Part shown: positions 11,454-23,300 of the stretch, one piece after another | Layout: every line of letters begins with the position of its first letter | How positions within the stretch are numbered: position 1 is the stretch's first letter | Origin: Siphonodentalium dalli | Taxonomy: Eukaryota > Mollusca > Scaphopoda > Gadilida > Siphonodentaliidae | NCBI GenBank assembly: GCA_032622095.1 | Contig: CP136064.1 | Span: forward strand, 184,804,209 to 184,868,208 | DNA: 64,000 nucleotides | Reading direction: 5' to 3' | Position numbers and translations under genes: made by a program | The notes under the pieces: generated by a model | Seen by the model: only the letters and a program-made list of their open reading frames with translations | What the model was told of the DNA's origin: nothing | Databases searched by the model: none

Positions 11454-11798
11454 GAAGTAGCGTCCGCGTTCGATGCCCAAGGTGTGGCAACTTATTCTTA
11501 ATTTTGTCAGGGATTCACGCTATTTTGGGACGGAAATGACGTTGATATATATTTCCAAAGAAGTCATCGTTTTGAATGTTCTATACGTTCTAAGTTTGTT
11601 CCTGGATGATCACGTCGATTGCTATTTTTGAGAAGTTTGGTGCGAATATTATCATTAAATATTTGTTTCTGTATTGAGTTATCGAAGAAGTCATTAATAC
11701 CGTGACTTGGGGACATGGATGTGACTAATTGTTGACATTGTGACAGCGACCTGCTCCATGAATCCAGATTAGATTCAAATAGTTGTATGCACATGCAC
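11454..11798 (-). pseudogene. LINE4, upstream part (linker between RT and Cys-rich tail)
   Basis: On the minus strand, an open frame with 'FFDNSIQKQIFNDNIRTKLL' leads, after a frameshift and one stop, into 'LTKLRISCHTLGIERGRYFD'. That text is characteristic of the region before the Cys-rich tail in CR1/Jockey-group ORF2 proteins. It ends at the FB1 duplication and is continued by 8639-8829. The element is 5'-truncated near 11798, where A-family sequence ('catcctctcgtgaaaa') resumes. No RT catalytic motif remains. Confidence 0.8.
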
Positions 11799-13528
11799 AT
11801 TTCATCCTCTCGTGAAAACAAGCTCATATCGGGCTTGTTTTAATGAGCGAAATAAGCTTCTTTGGGCGTTATTTAACCGCAATATACGGTTTATATATGG
11901 ACCTATAAATAACGCAAAATAAGCCCATATTAGTATTATTTAATCTAGCTTTTTTCATCGACACGACCTACCAGATTCAAGCTCTTTATAATGTGTTTTC
12001 TATGCGGCCCTCGCCATTCAACGGAATAATGGCTATAAGCTCACTGTGTGCTTACTACAGAATCAAGTCCAAAAATTTACCTATATGTGAATACTTAGGT
12101 CCAATATGAACCTACATGTATTTACCCGAGGATATGCTGCTATTAAAAAAATTAGATATTGGACTGTTTTAAAAACCGCGTTTAATAGGTCCATATGCAT
12201 ATAGCGTGCATGTATATTAGGTTAAATAATACGACTATATTAGTTTATTTCGCTCATTAAAATAAGCCCCGTTATGTGTTTATTTTAACGAGAACAGGCT
12301 ACAAATTGACATTATTTGAAAACTCAAAAACGCTCCATGTGGGCCTAACTCTGGCTATTAAAACAGCCCTTTTTTGTGTATATTGTATATTTGAATATGA
12401 GATAAGCCCATATTGTGTTTAGTTTCATGACAATAGAGTGGAAAACAAACACGAATCAACCATCTCAAGACTTACCATACAGATTGTTCTTGTGAAAATA
12501 AGCACATTTTGAGCGAAATAAGCTTATATTGGCATTATTTAACCGCAATATACGCTATATATGGACACAAAACGCTTATAGATGTGGGTATGAGGGTATA
12601 CTTTTGTAGATACCACGGTATATTTGGGTATGTGCACCATATACATGGGTACAGTATCACTGCATATTGACATTATTCGAAAACACTATACGCTCTATAT
12701 GTGCTTAAACTATAGTTATTAAAACAGCCCTATATGGGATATTTGAATATGCGAGAAGCCTGTTTTGTGCTTTATTTTGCAATTCGTGTTGTGCAAAACA
12801 ACACAAATAAACCAAATCAAGACTTACCATGTAGCTTTCAGCTCATAACGGGATTTTTTTGCTGAGCGAAATAAGCTCATTTTGGCATTATTTAACCGCA
12901 ATATACGTTCTATATGGACCTAAAACGGGTTTTTTTTTAAACAATCCAATATGGGATTATTTTCATACGAAATAAGCCCATATTGGCATTATTTAATCTA
13001 CCTTTTTTTCATCGACACGACCTACTAGATTCACGCTCCTTATAATGTGTGTTAACTGTGGCCCGCGCCATTCAAAGGAATGATAGAGATAACCTCACCG
13101 TGGGCTTATTTTAGAATCAAATAAGTCCATATGAACAGTGTGAATATTTAGGTCCAATATGAACCTAATTACATGAGGATGTGTTGCGAAGAAAAAAAAG
13201 TAGATTAAATAATACCAAAGATAGGCTTATTCCGTGTAAAAATAGTCCAACATTTGACTGTTTTAAAAACCGTGTTTAGGTCAATATATAAAAAGTTCAG
13301 GTATATTGAGGTTAAATGATGCCAGTATGAGCTTATTTCGCTCATTAAAATAAGCCCGTTATGAGCTTATTTTTACGAGAACAGACTGCATATTGTCATT
13401 AATTGAACACTAAATATATGCTTGGGATATTTCAATATGCGATAAGCCCGCCTTATGCTTATTTTAGCAATTCGTGTTGAAAATAACACAAATAAACCAA
13501 CCCAAGACTTACCATGCAGATGTCAGCC

Positions 13529-13632
13529 TGGTCTCGTGAAAATAAGCACATACCAATATGATATTGGCCCGTGTTGTGCTTGGTCTCGTGAAAATAAGCA
13601 CATACCAATATGATATTGGCCCGTGTTGTGCT
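13529..13632 (+). repeat. Exact tandem duplication of 52 bp
   Basis: Two adjacent identical copies start 'tggtctcgtgaaaataagca' at 13529 and 13581. Perfect identity inside an otherwise diverged array means the duplication is recent, or an assembly artefact. Confidence 0.9.
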
Positions 13633-13816
13633 TATTTTCACGAGAACAGCTAGGCTGGAAAACAAGACGATTAAACAACTCAACATTTACCATGCAGAGG
13701 TCATGCTATTTTCTTGAAAATAAGCACTTAATTTTATTCATATAAGCTAATGTTGGCTTATTTAATCGCAATATATATAAGCTCTATATTGACATAAAAC
13801 ACGGTTTTTAAAACTA

Positions 13817-14178
13817 ACATATCCTCCCATAAATACGCACATAATCGACCTATAATGTGAAATAGTTACGTATTGTGATTATTTGATTCTCAAATAAGCA
13901 TATACTGGAGTCATAGCCGTGATTTCGTATTATGGCGCGGGCCACAGTGAAAACACATATTAAAGAGCGTACACCTGAAAAGCCATGGGTTCGCTTATTT
14001 GTTTCATTGTCCACATATAATCTGCTTAGAATAGCCTCATTATGAGTCGATATTATGACTAAAATGTTCTAATTTTCAGCACATTACCGACTTAATATGA
14101 GGCGATTCTAAGCAGATTATATACCCAAAAAGTTTTATTATAAGCAGGTAATGTGCGGATTTTAGGGAGAACAGGCTG
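13817..14178 (+). mobile_element. C-family hairpin element, copy 4
   Basis: Begins ACATATCCTCCC and ends GGGAGAACAGGCTG. Hairpin arms are 'aatctgcttagaatagcctc' (near 14018) and 'gaggcgattctaagcagatt'-type text (near 14099), joined by the 'gagtcgatattatgac' pair. Confidence 0.75.
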
Positions 14179-14278
14179 TTTAAAACAGAACAATATGGGA
14201 CTATTTACATACAAAATAAGCCTAGTGAGCTTATACCCGCTATTCAGTTGAATGACGCGAACCGTAGTAAAACACATT

Positions 14279-15326
14279 TGCACTAGAATGCACCCATCAC
14301 ACATATGGCATGTTTTGTGATATCTTGCCAACAGCAGTTTGAACCACGGGTGCTGTGCCCTCTTTTGAGAGATCGATAGAGAATCTAGATATCAAATTTC
14401 AGTTCATCCATCGCTGAAATATTTGTGTGTACGGAGAGAATATCTCTGTTATCTCCAGTTGATCTATTACACTAATTATGGTCTTAGTAATGACGTAAGA
14501 GTTGTTTGACATATTTATAGAACAATATAGACATCGCTCATATGAAGGGTGTGAATACGATTGGTTGCCGCTGATGCTATATATTATATACCAATTGGGT
14601 TACATTACTAGTTTGACTAGAATGCTTTGTGTATGTCATTGCACTTCAGCGGCAAAAAACGTCAAAGTCAATTCCGACACAATTAAATAAAAGACACGCG
14701 ATCATTGGTTAGTCTTTGATTATCAATGTGTCAATGTGAACATGCCCTTATAGCGACTGATCTACGGTCTTCGGGAACATATCATCAAAATGCCAATTGC
14801 TTTGAGAATGAGAAAGCTTGTTTTCCCAGTTAATTAATAAGGCGCTTTAATAATCCATGTTTCAACATATTTTTCAGTACAATTTTGTCTAGAACCATGC
14901 GCTCGATCGTTTGGCCGGACATGGTTTATATGCACCTGCGTCTTTCGGAAATGTTTTGAACGTCGAAGAAAGTTTCCAGAAATTTGTTCGCACATCATTT
15001 TCTATGCGAGAAAAAAAAACGATTCCGCACGCATCTTTTAGACTCGATCTGAAATAATTTTCCGAGTTTCAAAGAAAGCAATCTTTCAATTTTGTTCTTT
15101 TATGAACGATTTATTACCAAAATAAAACGAGATAACAATGCAAATTTAGTATAAATGTGGATGTAAATTACAATTGGTGCCATCATTCCATATTAGCGCA
15201 TGTGCATTCTTTACATTCTGTACTTCCGGTATGACGTAACATATTCGTGGAAGGACAGACAAATAAACAGATAAACAGAGATCCTGACCGAAAACATTGC
15301 TTGCGCCCAGCATTGACTGGCGCAAG
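14279..15326. mobile_element. 1,048-bp insertion splitting an A-family core
   Basis: The A core text 'gtaaaacacatt' (to 14278) resumes as 'taaagagcgtg' at 15327. In other copies these words are adjacent, so everything between is an insert. It ends in a hairpin, CTTGCGCC with complement GGCGCAAG (15300-15326, 11-nt loop). It starts TGCACTAGAATGCAC. I find no matching terminal inverted repeat, target duplication or coding motif, so its class is open. Confidence 0.65.
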
Positions 15327-15391
15327 TAAAGAGCGTGATATGTCCTGTCACAAGCTCCATGAATTCCGTTCCCAGTTCCCAGTTCCCCTAA

Positions 15392-16160
15392 AATTGCACC
15401 TTTCGTTACTAAATCGGATGCGTAGCCAGAGTCATGGTGGCCACCCGGGAATCCTTGTATTTTCGTGCGGTGCCACCCAGCTGGCATCTATAGGAAAGGG
15501 ACGCGACCATGCAGCCCCTTCCAAATTTTCGAAAATCGGGCTGAAGTCGTGCATGGGGTGTCAATATAGCACTTTTCGTTACTAAATCGGCTGCGTAGCC
15601 AGAGTCATGGTGGCCACCCGGGAATCCTTGTAGTTTCGTGCGGTGCCACCAAGCGGGCATCTATAGGAAAGGGACGCGACCATGCAGCCCCTTCCAAATT
15701 TTCTAAAATCGGACTGAAGTTGTGCATGGGGTGTCAAAATAGCACTTTTAGTTACTAAATCGGCTGCGTAGACAGTCATGATGGCCACACGGGAATCCTT
15801 GTATTTTCGTGCGGTGCCACCCAGTTGTCATCTATAGGACAGGGACGCGACCATATAGCCCCTTCCAATGTTTCGAAGATTGGGCTAAAGTCGTGCATGG
15901 AGCTCAAAATCGCACTTTTTGTTACTAAATCGGCTGCGTAGCCAGAACCATGGCGACCACCCGGGAATCCTTGTATTTTTGTGCGGTGCCACCCAGCGTG
16001 CATCTATAGGACAGGGGCGCGGCCATATAGCCCTTCCACTTTTTTGAAAATTGGGCTGAAGTCGTGCATGCATGGAGCTAAAAATTGCATTTTTTTGTTG
16101 CTAAATCGGCTGCGTAGCCAGAACCATGGCGGCCACCCTGGAATTCCTTGCATTTTATGG
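15392..16160 (-). repeat. FB2 left arm: five 172-bp repeats
   Basis: 'ccacccgggaatcc'-type starts are at 15441, 15614, 15785, 15957 and 16133 (spacing 171-176). Each unit includes 'gttactaaatcggctgcgta', 'cgtgcggtgccaccc' and 'gggctgaagtcgtgcatg'. Orientation is opposite to the right arm. Confidence 0.9.
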
Positions 16161-16628
16161 GACCTAGTTTGTGATGTTTCGATGCACTATTGGTGGCACA
16201 AGAAGATTCCAAAAGGATAGACTCGTGGCGGCTACGGTTATGCCTACGCAGGCGATTTAGCAATGAGAAATTATTTTTTTTCATTATTTTGACCCCACGC
16301 ACGACTTACGCCCAATTTTTGAACAACTGGACAGGCTTATGTGACTATGTTTGTGATTTTTAGATGGACTAGTGGTGGCATAAGAAGCATCCACAAGGAT
16401 ACCCTCGTGGCTGCTATGTGTATGCCTACGCAGGCGATTTAGCAACGAAAAATTATCTTTTTTTTCATTATTTTGACCCCACGCACGACTTACGCCCAAT
16501 TTTTGAACAGCTGGACAGGCGTTTGTGAACTAGTTTGTGATTTATAGATGGACTAATTGTGGTATAAGAAGAATCCACAAGGGTAGCCCCGTGGCTGCTA
16601 TGGTTATGCCAACGCAGGCGATTTAGTA

Positions 16629-16975
16629 ACATATCCTCGCACGAATACGCACAAAACCGACCTAAATTTTAATTAGGTACTTAAAGTGATTATTTGGTTA
16701 TGAAATAAGCAGATAATGGAGTCATAGTCGTCATTTCGTGTTTTGGCGCGTGCCACAGTGAAAATACATGCTAATGAGCGTACACCTGAAAAGTTTGGTT
16801 ATTATTTTTGTCATTGTCAGCACATAATTTACTTAGAATCGCCTCTATATGAGTCGATAATTTGACTAATAGGAACTCATTTTCAGCACATTGTCGACTC
16901 AAAATGAGGCGATTCTAAGCAGATTATCTACCTAAATTATTGTTTCTTCTCAGCAAATAATGTGCTGGTTTTCAG
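16629..16975 (+). mobile_element. C-family hairpin element, copy 5, inside an FB2 repeat
   Basis: Starts ACATATCCTCGC right after 'gcgatttagta'. Sequence returns to 'ttaagcaacgaaaaatg' at about 16976, the continuation of the FB2 unit. The hairpin is intact (about 16820-16930), but the terminal GGAGAACAGGCTG is lost. Confidence 0.75.
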
Positions 16976-17704
16976 GATTAAGCAACGAAAAATGTCATAT
17001 TTTTACCCCACGCACGATTTACGCCCAACTGTTGAACAGCTGGACAAGTTTATATGACATATTTTGTGATTTCTAGATGGACTTGTAGCGGCACAAGAAG
17101 AATCCACAAGGATAGCCCCGTAGCGTCTATGGTTATGCCTACGCAGGCGATTTAGCAACGAAAAATTAAAAAAAATTCAGTATTTTAACCCCACGCACGA
17201 CTTACGCTCAATTTGTGAACAGCTGGACGGGAGCATGTTAATTGATTTGTGATTTCTAGATGGACTGGTGGTGGCAGAATAAAAATCCACACGGATAGTC
17301 TCGTGACTGCTATGGTTATGCCTACGCAGGCGATTTAGCAACGAAAAATGAACTTTGTTTCATTATTTTGACCCCACGCACGACTTACGCCCAATTTTTG
17401 AACAGCTGGACAGGCGTATGTGAACCAGTTTGTGATCTCTCGATGGACTAGTGGTGGCATAAGAAGAATCCACAACGAGAGCCCCGTGGCTGCTATGGAT
17501 ATGCCTACGCAGACGATTTGCAACGAAAAATGACATTTTTTTCATTATTTTCATCCGATGCACGACTTACACCCAATTTATTAACAGCTGGACAGGCATA
17601 TGTGAACCAGTTTGTGATTTCTAGATGGACTAGTGGTGGCCAAAGAAGAATCCACAAGGATAGCCCAGTGGCTGCTATGGTTATGCCAACGCAGGCGATT
17701 TAGC

Positions 17705-17982
17705 AACATATCCTCGCACAAATACGCACATATTCGACCTATAATTCCAATTAGGTACATAAAGTGATTATTTGATTCTGAAATAAGCAGATAATGGAGT
17801 CATAGTCATCATTTTGTGTTAAGTCGCGAGCCACAGTGAAAACACATGTTAATGAGCGTACAGCTGAACAGTAGTGGGTTGGCTTATTTCTTGTCATTGT
17901 TCGCACATAATCTGCTTAGAATCGCCTCTATATGAGTCGATATTGTGACTAATAGGGTCTCCTTTTCAGTACATTATCGACT
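17705..17982 (+). mobile_element. C-family element, copy 6, truncated inside its hairpin
   Basis: Begins at the same place in the FB2 unit as copy 5 ('gatttagcaac' then 'atatcctcgc'). It stops at 'acattatcgact', losing the second hairpin arm, then FB2 text 'aacgaaaaatgtcc' follows. Confidence 0.75.
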
Positions 17983-18115
17983 AACGAAAAATGTCCTATT
18001 TTGGACAAGTTTATGTGACCTAGTTTGTGATTTTTAGATGTAATAGTGGTGGCACAAGAAGATTCCTCAAGGATAGCCACGTGTCTGCTACGGTTATGCC
18101 TACGCGGGCGATTTA

Positions 18116-19000
18116 GCAACGAAAAGTGCGATTTGGAGCTCCATGCACGACTTCAACCCAATTTTCGAAAAATTGAAAAGGCCTATAAGGTCTCGTCCCT
18201 GTCCAATAGATGTCTACTGGGTGGCACCGCACGAAAATACAAGGATTCCCGAGTGGCCGCCATGGTTCTGTCTACGCAGCTGATTTAGTAACAAAAAGTA
18301 AAAAAAATTAACTCCATGCACGACTTCAGCCCAATTTTCAAAAAATTGGAAGAGGCTATATGGCCGCGTCCCTGTCATAAAGATGCCCGCTGGGTGGCAC
18401 CGCACGAAAATGAAAGAATTCCCGGGTAGCCGCCATGGTTCTGGCTACGCAGCCGATTTAGTAACAAAGCGTGCTATGTTTAGCTACATGCACGACTTCA
18501 GCCCAATTTTCGAAAAATTGGAAGGGGCTAGATGGCCGCGTCCCTGTCCAATAGATGCCCGCTGGGTGGCACCGCACGAAAATGCAAGGATTCCCGGGTG
18601 GCCGCCATGGTTCTGGCTACGCAGCCGATTTAGTAACGAAAAGTGCTATTTTGACACCCCATGCACGCCTTCAGCCTGATTTTCGAAAATTTGGAAGGGG
18701 CTGCATGGTCGCGTCCCTTTTCTATAAGATGCCCGCTGGGTGGCACCGCACGAAAATACAAGGATTCCCGGGTGGACACCATGACTCTGGCTACGCAGCC
18801 GATTTAGTAACGAAAAGTGCTATTTTGACACCCCATGCACGACTTCAGCCCAATTTTCGAAAATTTGGAAGGGGCTGCATGGTCGCGTCCCTTTCATATA
18901 GATCCCCGCTGTGTGGCACCGCACGAAAATACAAGGATTCCCGGGTGGTCTCCATGACTCTGGCTACGCAGCCGATTAAGTAAACGAAAAGTGCAATTTT
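18116..19000 (+). repeat. FB2 right arm: five 173-bp repeats
   Basis: 'gtggcaccgcacgaaaat' is near 18221, 18394, 18566, 18740 and 18913. Units are complementary to those of the left arm, and the two rightmost are the most alike. Includes the outer 'ttaggagaatagggaactgg' edge. Confidence 0.9.
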
Positions 19001-19051
19001 AGGAGAATAGGGAACTGGGAACTGGGAACGGAATTCATGGAGCTCGTGTCA

Positions 19052-19413
19052 CAACATATCCTCGCGCAAATACGCACATAATCGGCCCATAATGTGAAAT
19101 AAGTACATAATATGATTATTTAATTGTGAAATAAGCAGATAATAGATCATATCGTTATCTGGTTCTATGGCGCGGGCCACATTGAAAACACATGTTAAAG
19201 AGCTTACACTTGAAAGTCGTAAGTTGGCTTATTTGTGTCATTTTCCGCACACAATCTGTTTACAATCGACTCATTGTCAGTCGATAATGTGACTATGCTC
19301 TCATTTTTAGCACATTATCGACTCAAAATGAGGCGATTCTAAGCAGATTATCTACCTAAAAAAATATTTATTATAAGCAGATAATGTGCCCGTTTTTTTT
19401 TGGGAACAGGCTG
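19052..19413 (+). mobile_element. C-family hairpin element, copy 7
   Basis: Full-length copy: ACATATCCTCGCGC start, hairpin near 19246-19350, and end GGGAACAGGCTG. It directly follows the FB2 right duplication, as expected if FB2 entered an A-core/C junction. Confidence 0.75.
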
Positions 19414-20290
19414 TTTAAAACAGTACAATATGGGACTATTTACATACGAAATAAGCCCATATTGGCATTATTTAATCTAACCTTTTTCCATCAACACGAC
19501 TTACCAAAGCTACGCTCTTTGTACGGTGTTCTCACTGTGGCTCGCGCCAATCAACGGAATAAGGGTTTAAGCTTAATATGTGCTTATTTCAGAATCAGAT
19601 TATGGGCTTATTTTCTCAAGAACAGGCTGAAAAATAACACGAATAAACCAACACAAGACTTTCCATGTACATTTCATCCTCGTGAAAATAAGCACATAAC
19701 GGTTTTATTTTAATGTGCGAAATAAGCTCATATTGGCGTTATTTAATATAAGCTTTATATATGGACCTAAAACGCGGTTTTTTAAAACAGTCCAATATGG
19801 GATTATTTTCGTACGAAATAAACCCATATTATTATTATTAATCTAGCTTTTTTCATCGACATGACCAATATCAGATGCACACTCTTTATGTTTTATATAT
19901 GCGACCCTCGCGATTCAATGGCGTAATGGCTATAAGCTCACTGTGGGCTTATTTCTGAATCAAATAAGTCTATTGAATCATATGTTGATATTTATTTCCA
20001 CTATGAACCTATTTTTGTGAGGATATGTTACGATCAAAAACGGTAGATTTAATAATACCAATATGGGCTTTTTGCGTCCGGAGATAGTCCCATATTCGAC
20101 TGTTTTAAAAACTGAATTTTAAGTCCATATAGAGCGTATATTGTGATTAAATAATACCAATAGGGACTTATTTCGCTCATTAAAATAAGACCGTTGCGTG
20201 CTTATTTGTATGGAAATCATGGTCCCATATTGGACGTTTGTCTCCACACAGAGCCTATATTGATATGAGCTTATTTCGCTCATCAAATGC
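19414..20290. repeat. Third block of the A/C mosaic
   Basis: A-family arms and cores resume ('cagtacaatatgggactatt', 'tttcatcgacatgacc', 'tatttcgctcattaaaataa') and end near 20290, where the satellite begins. Confidence 0.75.
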
Positions 20291-20307
20291 AATTTAATAA
20301 TACCAAT

Positions 20308-23300
20308 TAGACCATGAACAAACAAATATTCACCTCCCCACTGAGACCAAAATCCCTTTCATGTGACCAAATTGTTTTGTTCAGTGCCTGCCTATATTCT
20401 AAAGTCAAATGTGGAATCATTTTCAGAATGAGTAGAATCTGAGACTGACCCCAAAATATTATTTCATAATCACAGGTGTTGCATTGTCCATTGGACTTTA
20501 TCATGGGTGCTGCAGGTGTTGGGCCAGCTCCGTGCCCTTCAATCCCAACCAGGAGCTCAAACTTCAGTAAATATTTTATGCAGATGCAGATCTATCCATT
20601 AACAAATTAATGGGTACTGGGCCCAATTCAAGTTAAAAAATACCCAATCGACTTTAAACACAAATATTCACCTCACCTGAGCCCAAAATCCCTTCAACGT
20701 GCCCAAACATTAAATGGGTTACTGGGCCCAATTCAAGTTAAAATTATCCATTTGACTATTAAACACAATTATTCACCTCCCCCTCAGCCCAAAATCCCTT
20801 CCAGGTGCCCAAATAATTTTTTTTTCGGTGTCTGAGATAACACTGACCCCAAAATATTATTTTTATAGGTACCAGTGCCATATGTTTTATCATGGGTGGT
20901 ATGGGTGTTGGACTGATTCCTAAGCCTAAAATACCAATATGGCTATTAAAAACACAAATATTCCTCTCCCCTCGCCCAAATTCCCTTCCAGGTAACAAAA
21001 TATTTTCTGTTGATCGCCTGCCTATACTCTAAAGTCATATGTGGAATCATGTTTCATAAATGAGTGTTGTCTGATTGAACACTGACCCCAAAATATGATT
21101 CTATAGGCACAGATGCTGTATGGTTTACCATTGGTGCTGTGGGTGTTGGGCTTGCTCCCTACTCTTAAATCCAATACGGGAAATGATTTACATAGGTGCT
21201 TACCTATTCAATAACACTAAAAGCCCTGGATGTAGATATCAATAATGGCACAATATAAGTTAAATATACCAACTTGACTATTAAAATTCCTAATATTCCA
21301 CTCCCCTTGACCAGAGCCCAAAATAACTTCCAGGTGCCAAAATATATCATTTTCAGAATGGGCATAGTCTGAGACCCAGAAAAATGATTTTATAGGCACG
21401 GGTGCTGTATGGTTTCATCATGGGTGCCGTGGGTGTTGGGCTGTCACCACACCCTTAAAACCCACTGAGGAGCCCAAACTTTTGCACATCTTCTTAAACA
21501 GATGAATATATTTCCAAAAACACTAAAAGTACTGGAAGTTGATATCTATAATGGGTCACAATTCAAGTTAAATATACCAACTTAACTATTAAAAAACCCA
21601 AATATTCCCCTCCCCCTGACCAGAGCCCAAAATACCATTCAGGTGCCCAAAGAATTGTTTTACCATTGCCTACATATATTCTGAAGTAAACTGGATTAAT
21701 TTTCAGAATAGGTATAGTCTGAGAGAACACTGACCCAGAAATATGTTTTCATAGCGCTGTATGGTTTCATCATGGGTGCCGTGGGTGTTGGGCTGTCACC
21801 GTCTCCTAAAAACCCACTGAGGAGCCCAAACTTTTGCACATATTCTTATACAGATGAAACACTAAAAGTACACCAATATACCAATTTAACTTTTAAAATA
21901 CCCAAATATTCCCCCCCCCCCCCCTGACCAAAGCCCAAAATCCCATTCATATGCTCAAATAATTTTTTTTCTCATTGCCTATATATATTCTAAAAGTCAA
22001 CTGTAGAGTAATTTTCAGAATGGGTATAGTCTGAGAGATCACCGATTCAGAAATATGTTTTCATAGGCACGGGTGCTGTATGGTTTTTTTATGGGAGCTG
22101 TTTGTGTTGGGCTGTCTCCATAACTTTAAAACCCACCGTGGAGACCAAACTTTGTGCAAACCATTTGTATAGATGCATAGTTGCATACCTATCCAAAAAC
22201 TATAAAAGTGCTGGAAATAGATACCTATAATGGGTCATATGACCCAATTCAAGTTAAATATACCAATTTAACTTGAATTGTCATGGGTGCTGTGGGTGTT
22301 GGGCTGTCTCCATACCCTTAAAACCCACTAAGGAGCCCAAACTTTTGCAAATCTTCTTATACTGATGCAGATATTTCCAAAAACACTAGGAGACCTAGAA
22401 GTATATACCATTACAGGACCCAATTCCAGTTAAATATACCAATTCAACCATTAAAAAACACAAATATCCCCCCTGAATAGAGCCCAAAATCCCATTCAGG
22501 TGCCCAAATATTTTTTTTCCCATTGCCTCTATATATTCTAGAGTGAAATGTGGAATCATTTACAGAATGGGTATAGTCTGAGAGATGGGTGACTCAGAAA
22601 TATGTTTTCATAGCCACGGGTGCTGTATGGTTTTATCATGGGTGCTGTGGTGTTGGGCTGTCTCAATACCCTTAAAACCCACTGAGGAGCCCAAACTTTG
22701 TGCAAACCATTTGCATAGATGCATACCTATCCACAAACAACAAAAGTGTTGGAAGTAGATACATATAATGGGTCATATGGCCCAATTCAAGTTAAATATA
22801 CCAATTTAACTTGAATTGTCATGGGTGCTGTGGGTGTTGGGCTGTCTCCATACCCTTAAAACCCACTAAGGAGGCCAAACTTTTGCAAATCTTCTTATAC
22901 TGATGCAGATATTTCCAAAAACACTAGGAGACCTAGAAGTATATACCTTTACAGGACCCAATTCCAGTTAAATATACAAATTTAACCATTAAAAAAACCA
23001 AATATCCCCCCTGAATAGAGCCCAAAATCCCATTCAGGTGCCCAAATATTTTTTCCCCATTGCCTCTATATATTCTAGAGTGAAATGTGGAATCATTTTC
23101 AGAATGGGTATAGTCTGAGAGATGGCTGACTCAGAAATATGTTTTCATAGGCACGGGTGCTGTATGGTTTTTATCATGGGTGCTGTGGGTGTTGGGCTGT
23201 TTCCATACCCTTAAAACCCACCGAGGAGCCCAAACTTTGTGCAAACTATTTGCATAGATGCATACCTATCCACAAACAACAAAATTGCTGGAAGTAGATA

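Larger units (their letters stand above)
11799..14278. repeat. Second block of the A/C mosaic
   Basis: Continues the block interrupted by LINE4. A nearly complete A element runs about 11800-12299, with a left arm, a core at about 11945-12020 ('ttttttcatcgacacgacct') and a right arm ending 'gagaacaggct'. Linkers with 'aacacgaatcaaccatctca' follow, then further A units to 13640 and a C element at 13817-14178. Internal TA-rich text near 12580-12660 is unrelated to either family. Confidence 0.8.
16161..18115 (+). repeat. FB2 centre: about eight diverged 182-bp repeats
   Basis: 'acgcaggcgatttag' recurs with the G of 'ggcg' near 16251, 16433, 16617, 17156, 17329, 17513, 17694 and 18107. Each unit has 'ccccacgcacgacttacgcc', 'aacagctggacagg' and 'gtggcataagaagaatccac'. 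Unit order and words correspond to the right-arm unit, so centre and arms share an ancestor. C elements interrupt it at 16629 and 17705. Confidence 0.85.
15353..19044. mobile_element. FB2: 3.7-kb foldback element of tandem repeats
   Basis: The termini begin AGCTCCATGAATTCCGTTCC, with the complement at the right end. A near-perfect 9-bp duplication flanks it (CCTGTCACA at 15344-15352, CGTGTCACA at 19045-19053). The flanks join to A-family core plus C-family start ('gtcgtgtcgcaacatatcc' in other copies). The interior is entirely tandem repeats: five units reading leftward, then diverged units and five units reading rightward. Two C elements are inserted in it. No transposase. The many open frames of 60-140 codons here are the same repeat translated repeatedly and are not genes. 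Confidence 0.85.

Noticed and set aside
14279-15326. Helitron
   Set aside because: The terminal hairpin is suggestive, but the TC start and CTRR end are absent in both orientations.
15146-18983. Many overlapping open frames of 60-140 codons on both strands
   Set aside because: They are the 172/182-bp FB2 repeats translated again and again (shared strings such as MPAGWHRTK); they fall within inverted arms and change strand with them.
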